Shown here one piece after another: positions 43,119-52,769 of a DNA stretch of 64,000 nucleotides. Every line of letters begins with the position of its first letter. The first letter of the stretch is position 1. Below the pieces are notes generated by a model that saw only the letters and a program-made list of their open reading frames with translations, had not been told where the DNA came from and did no database searches. The position numbers and the translations under genes are program-made. Origin of the DNA: Cladosporium sp. IMV 00045 (taxonomy: Eukaryota > Ascomycota > Dothideomycetes > Cladosporiales > Cladosporiaceae); NCBI GenBank assembly GCA_001931905.2, contig MSJI02000233.1, positions 1 to 64,000 of the forward strand. Reading direction: 5' to 3'.

Positions 43119-44013
43119 GAGACGTTTCTCTTTTGCATTTTGGAGTGGTTCTTTTGGTCGTCTTGTTGATCGTATCCGATCCTGACCCTGGGCGTTTGGA
43201 GCTGCTGGATATTTGGTTGTTAACGGAATTTTGCATTTCGAATCGAAAGGCGTCTGCATTCCTATTACTTTGACAACTTTCCTAGTAATAGCCAGAAGAG
43301 AGACAGCTCTTGTCTTCGTTCCAGTAACATCGTTCTTGATTGTTATAGTTGTGTCATTTCGGTTTTCGTGGAAATGGCACGCGCCTTCTCAAAATCTTGG
43401 CTCACTCCAAGTCATCTCCTGCAAACACTCTTCTCTCAAGTTACGATCTTCCACTCCAGAGCTACACTGTCGTGACGAACCATCCATGGAAATAACAATT
43501 CGCTGCGAGTTCTGTCCGACGGGGTGTCGGATTCGACGCTTCACATAGTCTACCTCGGTGATTCTAATGGAACAACATATCCTTGGAAAGGTTTGCCTCG
43601 TTGTCATTGTAGTCGCTACTTGTCATGGATGAGATCAAACGATATTGGATGACGCTGATGCGAGAGGTTGCACGTTCTGACTGCTACGACTGGTGGGTAA
43701 CGAAGAAGGGGTGTCCGTTTGCCTTCTTAACAATTTGTTCTTTCTGCAACTGGGGATGTACAGATCAGAGTACAGGCCCGTCGCTTGTGCCCTCCCACTC
43801 GAGAGCATGACGATTACTACGGGAGCTGGAGGACATATCTTCATCAAGAATTTCTCAGTCGCCTGGGCAGCATCCGTGAATTTCCTGCTCTATTCCGCGA
43901 CACAAGAGGTATCCAATATCTTTCCCAAGCTTGCTTCCACCACTCTTCAACTTGCTCTCTTCTCCCGTCACCTCGCGACAGCGCCACAAGATGTACAGAT
44001 GAAAAATCAAAAG

Positions 44014-44222
44014 ACCTGTCAGACATACCGCCAAACCCTCCCAAACACAGCCGGCCGAAGCCAGACACCATGATGGGCTGAGATCATCGCCACGCGACCG
44101 AAGTCGCGCACGTCGGCATCACTCTTGGGCTCGGGGCATCGGCTCATCAGCCAGGTTGGAGTCTGTGGCTCATGTAGAGAACACAGTTATGGACGTTTAC
44201 TATAGAAATGATTCTATGAAGT
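44014..44222 (-). ncRNA. U3: U3 snoRNA, copy A (exon 2 only, cut by gap)
   Basis: Minus-strand sequence identical to U3 copy B in 207 of 209 positions. It has box A (ATCATTTCTATAG), box C' (TGATGA), box B (GAGTGATG), box C (GCGATGATCT) and a canonical box D (GTCTGA). One of the two differences from copy B is in the base before the CTGA of box D. The sequence stops at the 3' splice site: only CAG precedes the exon and then the N run begins, so the first exon, intron and promoter of this copy are not in the assembly. Confidence 0.9.
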
Positions 44223-44225
44223 CTG

Positions 44226-44245
44226 NNNNNNNNNNNNNNNNNNNN
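44226..44245. other. Assembly gap (20 N)
   Basis: Twenty N that join the right end of unit A to the left end of unit B. The real length is unknown. The gap starts 3 nt upstream of U3 exon 2 of copy A, so it hides at least the 5' part of that gene and the true junction of the duplication. Confidence 0.98.
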
Positions 44246-44306
44246 GATGCTGGTTCCATCCAGAAGGCTGGGACGGGTCCACATTCGTCCAGAGTGTGAA
44301 GCGAGC

Positions 44307-44579
44307 TCAGCGCTTGAAGCCAACCATGGCGGCACATCGCGAGCAGTAGTAGAGGTTCAGGCCATATTGGACCATGTTGGACTTGCCGGTATTGATGTCG
44401 ATGCTGGGTGTTCGGTGGCAACGGGAACACCTGGCGAGGTCTGGCGACGAATAGATGTCGTACATGCTTCCTGTTGATGAAGAGCTGGATGCGGAAGAGG
44501 TCGAGTCGTCACTGGTGACATGCAAGACGTTTTGCTGGGGGTGAGGTTGAGGCCTTTGCTTTGGTGCGTAGGCAGACAT
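44307..44579 (-). CDS. Small zinc-ribbon protein, copy B (90 aa)
   Basis: Paralogue of the 39918-40190 gene, 88 of 90 residues identical, with both CSRC pairs intact. Upstream of the ATG the sequence reads TTTTCCACAGGCATG, an acceptor-like CAG that could end a 5'-UTR intron; copy A has CCCCCGGGCATG at this place, so the acceptor is absent there and expression of the two copies may differ. Function unknown. Confidence 0.75.
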   Translation of the reverse strand: MSAYAPKQRPQPHPQQNVLHVTSDDSTSSASSSSSTGSMYDIYSSPDLARCSRCHRTPSIDINTGKSNMVQYGLNLYYCSRCAAMVGFKR

Positions 44580-47432
44580 GCCTGTGGAAAATTGCGGGTG
44601 TAGGTCGAGGTTGATATGTAACAGAGCTTATACTCTTGCAGGCCAGACGTATAGTACTGATAGCAGGTCGATTGTCCTATGGCCAAAGAGACGTCAAGTG
44701 AAAAGTCGTGGATGCGTTGGTATCGAGTTGGAGAGCAAAACAGGTCGAGCCAGGCGAGCTGAGGCGGCCATGGCAGGCTTTGTATAAACGGAATGCATCG
44801 AGGATCGCAGTACCAGGACGAGTAGACGGGCTGCTTGCATCGAGATTTTTGCCTTTGCGGCAGGGCCAGCGCGGGCGTTTAGGTTGGGTCTCTGATTGCT
44901 AGCGTCAAGTCGTAGTGAGTTGACAGCTCCCTGGAGGCATCCACGGGCATCTTGGTCACGCTTGGCTCCATCGTCCCTTGGTCTGGTGGCCTCGCAAACC
45001 CTGCAGCCCTGGTGTTGCAGCAAAGAGACTCCCGTGTCGGCCCTCGATGCGCTTCTGTGAGGCGATCTCGCCCTGCCATTTGCTAACGGCCAGCTCCTCC
45101 GACCAAAGCGACTCTCCCCTCGTCGCCGTCAATCGCCATCAATCTCCGAATCTGCGCGCGCCCGCCCGGCCCAAGCCCGCGGATCAACCCAAGGCGCCAC
45201 ATACAACGGTTTGCATCTCTGATCCGCTGCCTTCATCTCTGCGATCCTGTGCCTTGTCCACGCACGCCTCATCTACGCGATCTATCTTCCATCGCATCCG
45301 CCCGGAGCGCCTGTGTCAGGAATCATCTTTGCTCTGCCTTCGAGGCCCATCGCATCGACACGTCCATGTGAAGATCCGATATCGCCCTCCCTCTCCGTGT
45401 CACACATTCAAAGGGTACACGCAAGACTCGTCGCTGCGGACGTGCTGAGGCACCAGCAATGGTTTGATTGCACCTGTCACAGCTTGCAGCCTCTGCAAAA
45501 ACCTACCGCGCCAGCGCGTCTAATCTCCTTGGTCGCCAGAAAAGCTCAGCAAGGCCATCCCTCCTTTCCGTGTCGCAGCACAGCTCGGCCCGTCCTGCTG
45601 ATACTTCACTTCTTGCCTGTCATGAGACCGGAAGGATTGTTGTTGTGAACCTAGACGAGCCACCTCGAAAACCCCATCGGCATCGGGATTGGTGACTCCA
45701 GCTCACAGCCGCGCAATTGCGCCCCGCCGATAAGGTCGGTGGCTTGCGGGCCGGACCCTCGAAACGGCCATGCACGCAAGTGAATCTAGACTCTTCCAAA
45801 CAGTTGTTTAACCGTCGGGAGCGTCGTTGGCATCTGACACTTGACACAGGGCTGCAACATTGGTATGGCATCGTCATACCTGGCAGGTCTCAGCTAAACA
45901 TCAAAGACAGACTTCAATGTCAAAAAGGAAGTCCTCCACTGCTACAAGCGATTGACGGAACCATCTCGATTCTAGACGAGGAATCCTTTTCGATTGTTTG
46001 TCGAGATGAAAAGCGCCCTGGGCTGTTCCAGACTGGACGATGTTGCGCCTGGCGTCTTCTCAACTACGAGACAATCTGGATCTCTATATTTGCACACGTC
46101 TTTCTTAATGCCCGGACACCACATCAATATGGGCTTAGACAATTCATTGCTTCCAGCTGTAAGGCTTAGCAACGCTTAGTGTTGCCCTTCCTTCCGACTC
46201 GAAACACTGGATTGATATAATCCAAACTCTATGCCCTGATGCTTCACACTGGTCGTCTGGTGGCGCTGATATATCCCCTCCCGTCATGAGACTCGACCCC
46301 TCCAAGCCTCGCCGCCCATACGGGCCGTTATTCGGCGATGTGATCTCTAGGACAACAAAAGGCGTCGCAATAGTACTCTACGGTCTGGGCCGACGAACGC
46401 CGTACACAACGGCGCGGCCTTTGTCCTGCGACATGACACACAAACGCTCCCAGGGTCCCACCAAATGTCGAGGATATACTAGGCGTTGTCTAGACCTTCA
46501 ATTTGACAACCGTCTAGAAGACCTCAAACAACCTCAAAGACTTGCCAGACCAGCGCATGAGGTTTGTCTTCAAGCCGTCGTGTCCCATCCATGTCGGGAG
46601 GCCGACATGCAGGCTGTTTCATCGAAGTCTCCATCGGCTACGTTCACCTCATGTCAAGCTCCCCAGGTAGCTTTTCTCACTGACAGCTCACAGGTATTGC
46701 ACTATCATGACCTTTCTGCGAGCTTATAGCCACCACCGGCCCCATCACACGCCGAAAGATTTCTTGGCCTCCTCTTGGCCTCACCAACCAAGCCATCTTC
46801 ATTACCACCATCAATCGCGAGACTTCACCATTTTTGATTGCTGGCGCTGTTCTGGCAACCTTGCCTGCCACGACCAACTTGGTGCCGATTGACTACCTTG
46901 TGACCTGGAAGCCTTGGAACTGCAGTGATGGAGAGCGCAGACTTCTCGTGTTGTGCCCTCAACTGGTCGTACTCATTCTTGCTCAGCCCCGATGCTGTAG
47001 TTCAGTCTCGATTGCAATCCGTGTGGCACTGAAAACGACCAAAACGTCGAGACCAGCATATTATCTTGCCCATGTACTTTGAGAGTGACACTCCTACAAC
47101 CACACAACGCCTATATCAACCCAGAATCCGAATTTTACATTCTCCATCCATGTCTCTGCTCCTCGAAACTCAATGCAACACTCTGATCATCAGTACAACA
47201 GCTGAAGATACATGCAAGGATGGCAAAGTCTCCAAAATGCGATCCCGGACGCAGAAGGAGCGCCCTCCGAAGTGCTGTACTGATGTTCATCCGTGAATGC
47301 AACAATATGCGCGTGACGAGAAGTCTCCTGTCACTTCGTTCGATGTACTTGAGCTTTCGCCAGTGCATGCTGTGGCTGAGCATAAATTTGAGGTACATAT
47401 TCAATTGACCCAAGAAGTAGATATCTCCAACA

Positions 47433-47513
47433 GGCGAAGTAGCAAAGTGGTTACTGCGATTGACTAGAAATCAATTCCCTTCGGGGGCGTAGGTTCGAAT
47501 CCTGCCTTCGTCG
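47433..47513 (+). tRNA. tRNA-Ser(AGA), copy B
   Basis: Identical over 81 nt to the copy at 43038-43118, with the same class II fold, anticodon AGA and discriminator G. A T7 run (CATTTTTTTGG) follows within 15 nt as a Pol III terminator. The flanks have diverged strongly from those of copy A while the tRNA has not. Confidence 0.93.
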
Positions 47514-48331
47514 GAGATCCTTCATTTTTTGGATTTGGGAGTTGTTCTTTTGGTCGTCTTGTTGGTTTAGTTCGACCCTGACTCTGGTCGTTCGGGGCTG
47601 ATGGATGGTCACTTGTTGACGGGATTATGCTCTTCGAAAAACGACTGCGTTCCGAAATTTTTGACATAGTAGTCCCTGCTAATCAGCGAGAAGAGATTAC
47701 CTTGTGCTCTTTTCCGATAACATCGATTTTGGTTGTTATAGTTGTGTCATTTTGGCTTTCGTGATGGTGGCCACACGCCCGTTCAAAATCCTGTCTCACT
47801 CCAAGCTATCTCCCGCAAAACACTCTTCTCTCAAGTTACTACTTCCTCTCTAGATGTATAGGTCTTGTTGCGACGAAATATTGTTCCAATGAAATATCCT
47901 TCAAAGGCTTGTCTCCTTGTCACATCTTTGCACTGGGTGCTCGCAAAGGACGGTCTCGGACGTATTTATTGACGCTTATGCGAGAGGTTGCATTACTGCT
48001 ATGAATACATGTATTTGGTAACGAAGAGCAGGTGTTTGCCTCACTACTTCGCAATCTGTTCTTTCTGCCACTGGGTATGTACATGGGAATGTACAGAGAC
48101 TATGAGACGTAGCCTGCTCCCTCCCGCTCGATGGTATGAGAGCGACTACGAGAGCTCAAGGCTATACCACTGCATCTTCCTAGCAAGATGCCTCAACCGT
48201 CACAGCAGCATGTGTGAACAAGCGATATCCGACCTCCTTCCCTGCCTTGCTTCCACCCCTTCATCAATCATACTTTCTTCTCCCATCACCTCGCGATAGC
48301 GTCGCAAGATGTACAGATGAAAAATCAAAAG

Positions 48332-48625
48332 ACCTGTCAGGCATACCGCCAAACCCTCCCAAACACGGCCGGCCGAAGCCAGACACCATGATGGGCTGAG
48401 ATCATCGCCACGCGACCGAAGTCGCGCACGTCGGCATCACTCTTGGGCTCGGGGCATCGGCTCATCAGCCAGGTTGGAGTCTGTGGCTCATGTAGAGAAC
48501 ACAGTTATGGACGTTTACTATAGAAATGATTCTATGAAGTCTGCAGGTACTGTTAGTGCTCTGGTACAGGGGGAGACTGCAAGCTGCACAGTATGGGGGG
48601 CTTGGGGATACTCACAAAGTCGCGT
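48332..48625 (-). ncRNA. U3: U3 snoRNA gene with spliceosomal intron, copy B
   Basis: Box C/D RNA that base-pairs with pre-rRNA to guide early 18S processing in the nucleolar SSU processome. Exon 2 (48540-48332) carries box A with ATCATTTCTATAG, box C' (GGCTGATGAGCC), box B (AAGAGTGATG), box C (GGCGATGATCTCAGCCCATC) and box D (CTGACAGGT) in the known order, closely matching yeast U3. A hairpin with cUUCGg loop lies between B and C. The 75-nt intron (48615-48541) starts GTGAGT, has CTAAC at 48552-48556 and ends CTGCAG. Joining it gives CGCGACTTT+ACTTCATAG, which aligns with the yeast 5' end. The first exon is only about 8-10 nt; its exact start is estimated. Mature length is about 218 nt. Confidence 0.93.
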
Positions 48626-48663
48626 GAAGAAAAAAGGAACCAGAGTTGGGCGGAAGTTGAGAA

Positions 48664-48672
48664 TTAGTTATA
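48664..48672 (-). promoter_or_regulatory. TATA box of U3 copy B
   Basis: TATAACTAA on the minus strand, about 40-47 nt upstream of the estimated U3 start, the position expected for a Pol II snoRNA core promoter. The equivalent in copy A lies inside or beyond the gap. Confidence 0.5.
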
Positions 48673-48960
48673 CCTGCAGGAAGGAGCGCCAAGCTTTGCG
48701 GCGAGGCGGGAATGCTAGCCCGGAAGCGAGAGAGTCTCCGCCGAAGCACCGCGGCAGAGCAGGGTTGTAGTCTTCACTTACGTGAGAAAAGTTATCATTT
48801 TGCTATAACATCGTCGCCAGCGCTCGCTCTACATTGCGTTCGTCGGCGCTTAGATCAGGTGCACGATTGCCGGGGTGATCATGCTGGCTTCGGCGCTCAA
48901 TAGACCCAAGAGCGTTGACCATGATGCAGAACTTGCAGCGCATTTTTACGTTCTAGATGC

Positions 48961-48990
48961 AGAGAAAAGAGAAGAGAAGAGAAGAGAAAA
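48961..48990 (+). repeat. AGAGA/GAAGA purine microsatellite
   Basis: Thirty nucleotides of nearly pure GAAGA repeats on the plus strand, imperfect at its left end. Such tracts are common in fungal intergenic DNA; no function is inferred. Confidence 0.8.
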
Positions 48991-49637
48991 TCTGTTTTTG
49001 GGCCAGAGCACTGCTCATGGTCTCTTTCAAGTTCGAGGATCCGTTTGCGGAATTTCAAATGATCGCTCCGTATCACACCTACGCCTCGTGAAGCTATGCA
49101 TGAATGGCTATGGTTAAGGCTCGTTCTCGACACCAACTAGGCTTCGAGTCCCCGGGACGCTTGAGCGTATCGCGAACCGTCGATCATATGGATCGAGCGT
49201 ACATGGCGCTAGAAGATAGGCTTATAGTATGTTTGAGAAAATTGTTTGTAGAACATGTTCTCGACCAGGCTTCATCTCGATGCGCATTAAACGGCTTCTC
49301 GGCTCACATAGTCGCTTTTTGACATGATTGATGTAATTTGCTCACTCAGTAATCTTCGGCGAGACGCTGACGTTCCATTTGATACATGGTGGTAGTAGAT
49401 CATTTCAGAGGGCATGTAACAGTTCGTCTGGCAGAAGAAGCACAGGCAAACCAACTCAGCCAGACGACTTGACGATTGATCAAACTTCACGTTCTCACCT
49501 AACGATTGGCCAAGCTTCCGTCCGATAGTTGAATAAGAGTGCTTGAAAGCCGAATTGATGAAATAACAATCTAGGATGCCACTCTTTCGCCTTGATACGA
49601 TATCTCGAGGATATCAAGGCTGATTCTTGGGGTAAGT

Positions 49638-49649
49638 AGGGTTAGGGTT
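49638..49649 (+). promoter_or_regulatory. Interstitial telomere-type motif, copy 2
   Basis: AGGGTTAGGGTT, preceded by T and followed by TTT, lies 220 nt beyond the ccc1 stop and about 1 kb upstream of U3. It shares the 12-nt core with the sites near 1477 and 61274. Confidence 0.5.
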
Positions 49650-49872
49650 TTTGGATAGTCAGACCTTGTGTTTAATCAATCACCCCGATGATGCTACAAA
49701 AGTTTGTTACTCAATTGACACTGAAGGAAGGTGCATTTAAGCAACAGTATTTATAACAGTGTATATGCATCTACTCAGCTACAAATCGATACGATTCAGC
49801 CGACCAAAGATGCAAGGAGATGCACGATCGTGAACATCAACAGAAGAACGAAAGAAGACATCACAAACTCCC

Positions 49873-50739
49873 TCAATCGCCCACCAACATAACGCAACCC
49901 ATAGCCGCCCCAGCGGCCAACCCACCCATAACAACCATCTGCGCCCCCTCAACCGCACACCCGACCCGACTCCTCTCATCCAACAAACCCGCCTTCACCC
50001 ACCCAAAAGCAAACAGCGCCACCGCCATGACCGCCACACTCGCCTGGAAAGCAGCACGCATCCCATCGAAGATCAAATACGGCACCAGAGGAACCATGCC
50101 GCCGAAAAAGTACCCCGCCGCAATCATCAACCCGGCCTTGACAGCTCTCTCCGCCGTATACTCCGGCGCGGCCAGCCCGTGACAGAAGCGCATGAGGAAC
50201 TCAACCAACCTCTCCGGCTCCCTTCTCAAACTCCCAAGCACATCCTCCACCATCCCAGCCGCGATCCCAAACTCCCCAAAAGCCTCTCTCACCATCCCTG
50301 CCGCCCGATCCGGCTCCTCTCGCACCAGATGCTGCGTTTGGGTTAATGCGGAGCGGTATCCCGCCGCTTCGCTCCGTGCTCCCAGGTAGCCGCCGAGGCC
50401 CATGGAGATCGCGCCGGCGGTGAGCTCGGCGAGTCCGCCGTTGATGACGAGGTGCGTGTCTCCTAGGGCGGAGAGGCCGGCTGTTAGGGCGAAGGGGACG
50501 GTGAGGCCGTCGGAGAGGCCGAGGGTGGCGTCTGCTAGGAGGCGGGAGTGGGCTTTTGTGTTGGGGTTGGGTGAGGGGGGTTGGTGGGGTTTTTCGTTGG
50601 TGGGTGGGCGTGTTGTTGATGATGTTGAATCTTGTGAGTGTCGGTATGGAGAGTTGTGGATGTTGTGTTGTGGTAATGGCGAATAATTTCGCGAGGAATT
50701 GCGAGGAAATATGAGGGATTTGATGAAAGCTAGAGACAT
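49873..50739 (-). CDS. ccc1: Ccc1/VIT1-family vacuolar iron transporter
   Basis: A 288-aa membrane protein of the VIT1/CCC1 family, which moves Fe2+ and Mn2+ from cytosol into the vacuole. The N-terminal ~65 residues are hydrophilic. The family signature follows: LLADATLGLSDGLTVPFALTAGLSALG, then GGLAELTAGAISMGLGGYLGARSEA with the acidic and Met residues of TM2. The cytosolic metal-binding helices are Glu-rich (REEPDRAAGMVREAFGEF, EDVLGSLRREPERLVEFLMRF). Three more TM segments end the protein. A single exon; its length fits the family. Ferroxidase-type and peroxidase genes lie within 7 kb, which may be coincidence. Confidence 0.92.
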   Translation of the reverse strand: MSLAFIKSLIFPRNSSRNYSPLPQHNIHNSPYRHSQDSTSSTTRPPTNEKPHQPPSPNPNTKAHSRLLADATLGLSDGLTVPFALTAGLSALGDTHLVINGGLAELTAGAISMGLGGYLGARSEAAGYRSALTQTQHLVREEPDRAAGMVREAFGEFGIAAGMVEDVLGSLRREPERLVEFLMRFCHGLAAPEYTAERAVKAGLMIAAGYFFGGMVPLVPYLIFDGMRAAFQASVAVMAVALFAFGWVKAGLLDERSRVGCAVEGAQMVVMGGLAAGAAMGCVMLVGD

Positions 50740-51199
50740 CTTGTAGACGTCTTGTTGGGTGTTGGAGAGATGTATCTAATGTTATCGCAGAGCAATTGAA
50801 TTAAAGGAACAGAAACAAAAGCGAAACGAAAGTCAGAAACAGGGGACGGCCGAGGAGGGCGGGGACACAGTCTTTATTGTTTGCCACATACCCACTTGTG
50901 CTCCAACACGTGGATCAAATCAGAACTCGATCGCCATGAGCACAAACTCTGCTCCCCGCGCCCGTGAAATGCAGATCAGAGCGAACGTAGAGAGAAACAG
51001 TATTTAGATAGAAGCAGTACTGTAAGAGTCGTATCTACGAGAACGCGATTTCCAACTTATGCTGGCATTAGAAGAGTTTTGTGATAGGGGGAAATGATCG
51101 GGCATTAAACAAATGAATTCGACAATCGCGTGAGGCACCTTTGCTGGTACATTTATAAATTCATCTACTGAGATCGAAACCTCGACTTTTTAACACTAT
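50740..51199. other. Intergenic, ccc1 promoter
   Basis: 460 nt with the upstream region of ccc1 and the 3' flank of the acid phosphatase gene. No GATA-type cluster that would indicate iron repression was obvious by eye. Confidence 0.5.
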
Positions 51200-52769
51200 T
51201 TAGTTCTGAGCATCGTTCACGTCGTAACCGGGCGGCGGGTGTTGGCCATCAGGGATTTCGACGCTCGGGGTGTAGTAGGTCGCGGGGACCTTAGCATGCT
51301 TGGGAGCAGGAGGGGCAGGAGGAGCGTCTTTAGGACCAGGACCGTAAGCCTTAGGAGGATGCTCTTGACCAGGCTGAGGAGGGGAGGGTCCCTTCTCGCC
51401 ACCCCATTTCTCGACGATGGACGGCAGAACGGTCCTGCCAGAGCCGGGAGATCGGATGTGAACGTTCGGCGCCTCGTACGGAGCTTTCTGGAAGTCCTCG
51501 TTGAGTGGGCCAGCGTAAGAGCTGTTGAAGAAGATGGAGGGGTTGGAGCCAGTAGCCGCATCCCACGAGCGGACATGGTCGCCTGTCTTCTCGCCAACGA
51601 ATTTGAAGACGTTGGCACCGACGTCGAAGCGACCGAGAGTGTGAAGGTCCCAGTTGGCCTCAACAGTGCTGATCTCGGAGTAGTGGTTGTAGTAGTTATC
51701 GTCGCTTGTGCCCTTGAGGTGTTCAGGGACAGCATCGCCAAGGAGGATGCTGAAAACACGGTTGGACTTGGGGTAAGTTTCGGTCTCGTCGAAGGTGATG
51801 AGAACGAGAGTGCGGTCCCAGAAGCTAGAGTTCTTGTCGTTGAGGAGGGGTTCCAACAGATCACGGCACCATTTGCCAGCGACTGTTACAGAAGTGTCTA
51901 GAAAAAGAAAGTCAGTTGTGATACCATGATGGCAACGATAAATGTCGTTGATTCACCACTCGCGAGGACGCTCGTAGTTCAAGAAAGGCAGTAAAACATA
52001 CTAGACACAAGTAAGCTTGAATCCCATAAATCTACAGCTCATCTGAACATACCCATGACCATCTGATGTCATGTTGGGCGTAATGAACATCCACTGCGGC
52101 AGCTTGCCCTCGGCCAAGTCCTTGTGGAACATGGAGGCATCTTTGTCGACCATGGAGATGTTCTTCTGAACGCTGAGACGCTCAGGAGTAGTGTTGCTGT
52201 CATAAATGACTGGAGGGTTGTGCTTCCTGACGTAGTCGTTTGCTTTGGTCTGAGGGTTGTTCCAGGCCTTGCCTTCGAAGCCAGAGTACGGCATGTCCTC
52301 TTGGTAAGTACCCCATGAGATGCCCTTGTCTTCGAGAAGGTCAATGACAGAGGAAACGTTGGCGTCAATCTGTTTGAAGTCATCGTTGTCACAGCCGAAA
52401 GTGTCACCGCCGATTGCGGCAATGTAGTTGGGCATGGATGGATGAGTGACGCCGAAGTAGTTGTTGACGCTGATTCCCTGAGAGGCCAGCCAGTGCAGGT
52501 CAGGGTCGGCAAAGGCCTTGTCCTAGTCTGTGTTCTCTAGCCAGATGGTGACAAAACGATCAAAGACCTATATGGACTATATCAGCGAACGTCTTGAAGG
52601 CATGGAACACCAACTTTGAACCAACCTTGCCAGGGACATGAGATGTCGGCTGGGAGGTCTTCGCCGTGGCCTGGGCTGCCGCAACACTGGCACTTGCGGT
52701 AGCAGTGTAGATGTCCGCCTGGGCTGCAGCGCCAACAACGGCGAGAGCACCAAGAGCAAAGGAGTTCAT
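51200..52769 (-). pseudogene. Secreted acid phosphatase (phosphoesterase family), broken
   Basis: Remnant of a secreted acid phosphatase of the phosphoesterase (phospholipase C-like) family. The parts are exon 1 52769-52626 with signal peptide MNSFALGALAVVGAAAQA, exon 2 52567-52053, and exon 3 51897-51200. Family motifs are intact: FVTIWLENTD, VTHPSMPNYIAAIGGD, MFITPNMTSDGH, TVAGKW...LLEPLL, TLVLITFDE. Two lesions are seen. After WLENTD the codon is TAG (52525-52523) where a Tyr codon is expected. At the exon 2/3 junction the sequence reads CATGGGTATGT, one G more than needed: the best GT donor shifts the frame and meets TGA soon after. No other damage is present, so the loss is recent, strain-specific or a sequence error. 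Confidence 0.8.

Larger units (their letters stand above)
39857..44225. repeat. Tandem duplication unit A (4.37 kb)
   Basis: It aligns end to end with unit B (44246-48543). It contains a zinc-ribbon gene (39918-40190, minus), tRNA-Ser (43038-43118, plus) and U3 snoRNA exon 2 (44014-44222, minus). Identity to unit B varies by region: about 94-98% over the first 1.6 kb, near 92% around 42300-42500, only about 65-75% between the tRNA and U3, then 99% in U3. It ends at the assembly gap. Confidence 0.92.
44246..48543. repeat. Tandem duplication unit B (4.30 kb)
   Basis: Second copy of the segment in unit A, same orientation and same gene order: zinc-ribbon gene (minus), tRNA-Ser (plus), U3 (minus). 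It is about 70 nt shorter than unit A through scattered indels. Its right border runs without a break into unique sequence containing the U3 intron, exon 1 and promoter. Confidence 0.92.
48673..49872. other. Intergenic between U3 and ccc1
   Basis: 1.2 kb without a supported protein gene. It holds an (AGAGA/GAAGA)n purine run at 48961-48990 and the second telomere-type motif at 49638-49649. Confidence 0.6.

Noticed and set aside
48440..48480. Hammerhead-like CUGAUGAG core on the minus strand
   Set aside because: The required GAAA and flanking stems are absent; the motif is box C' of the U3 snoRNA.
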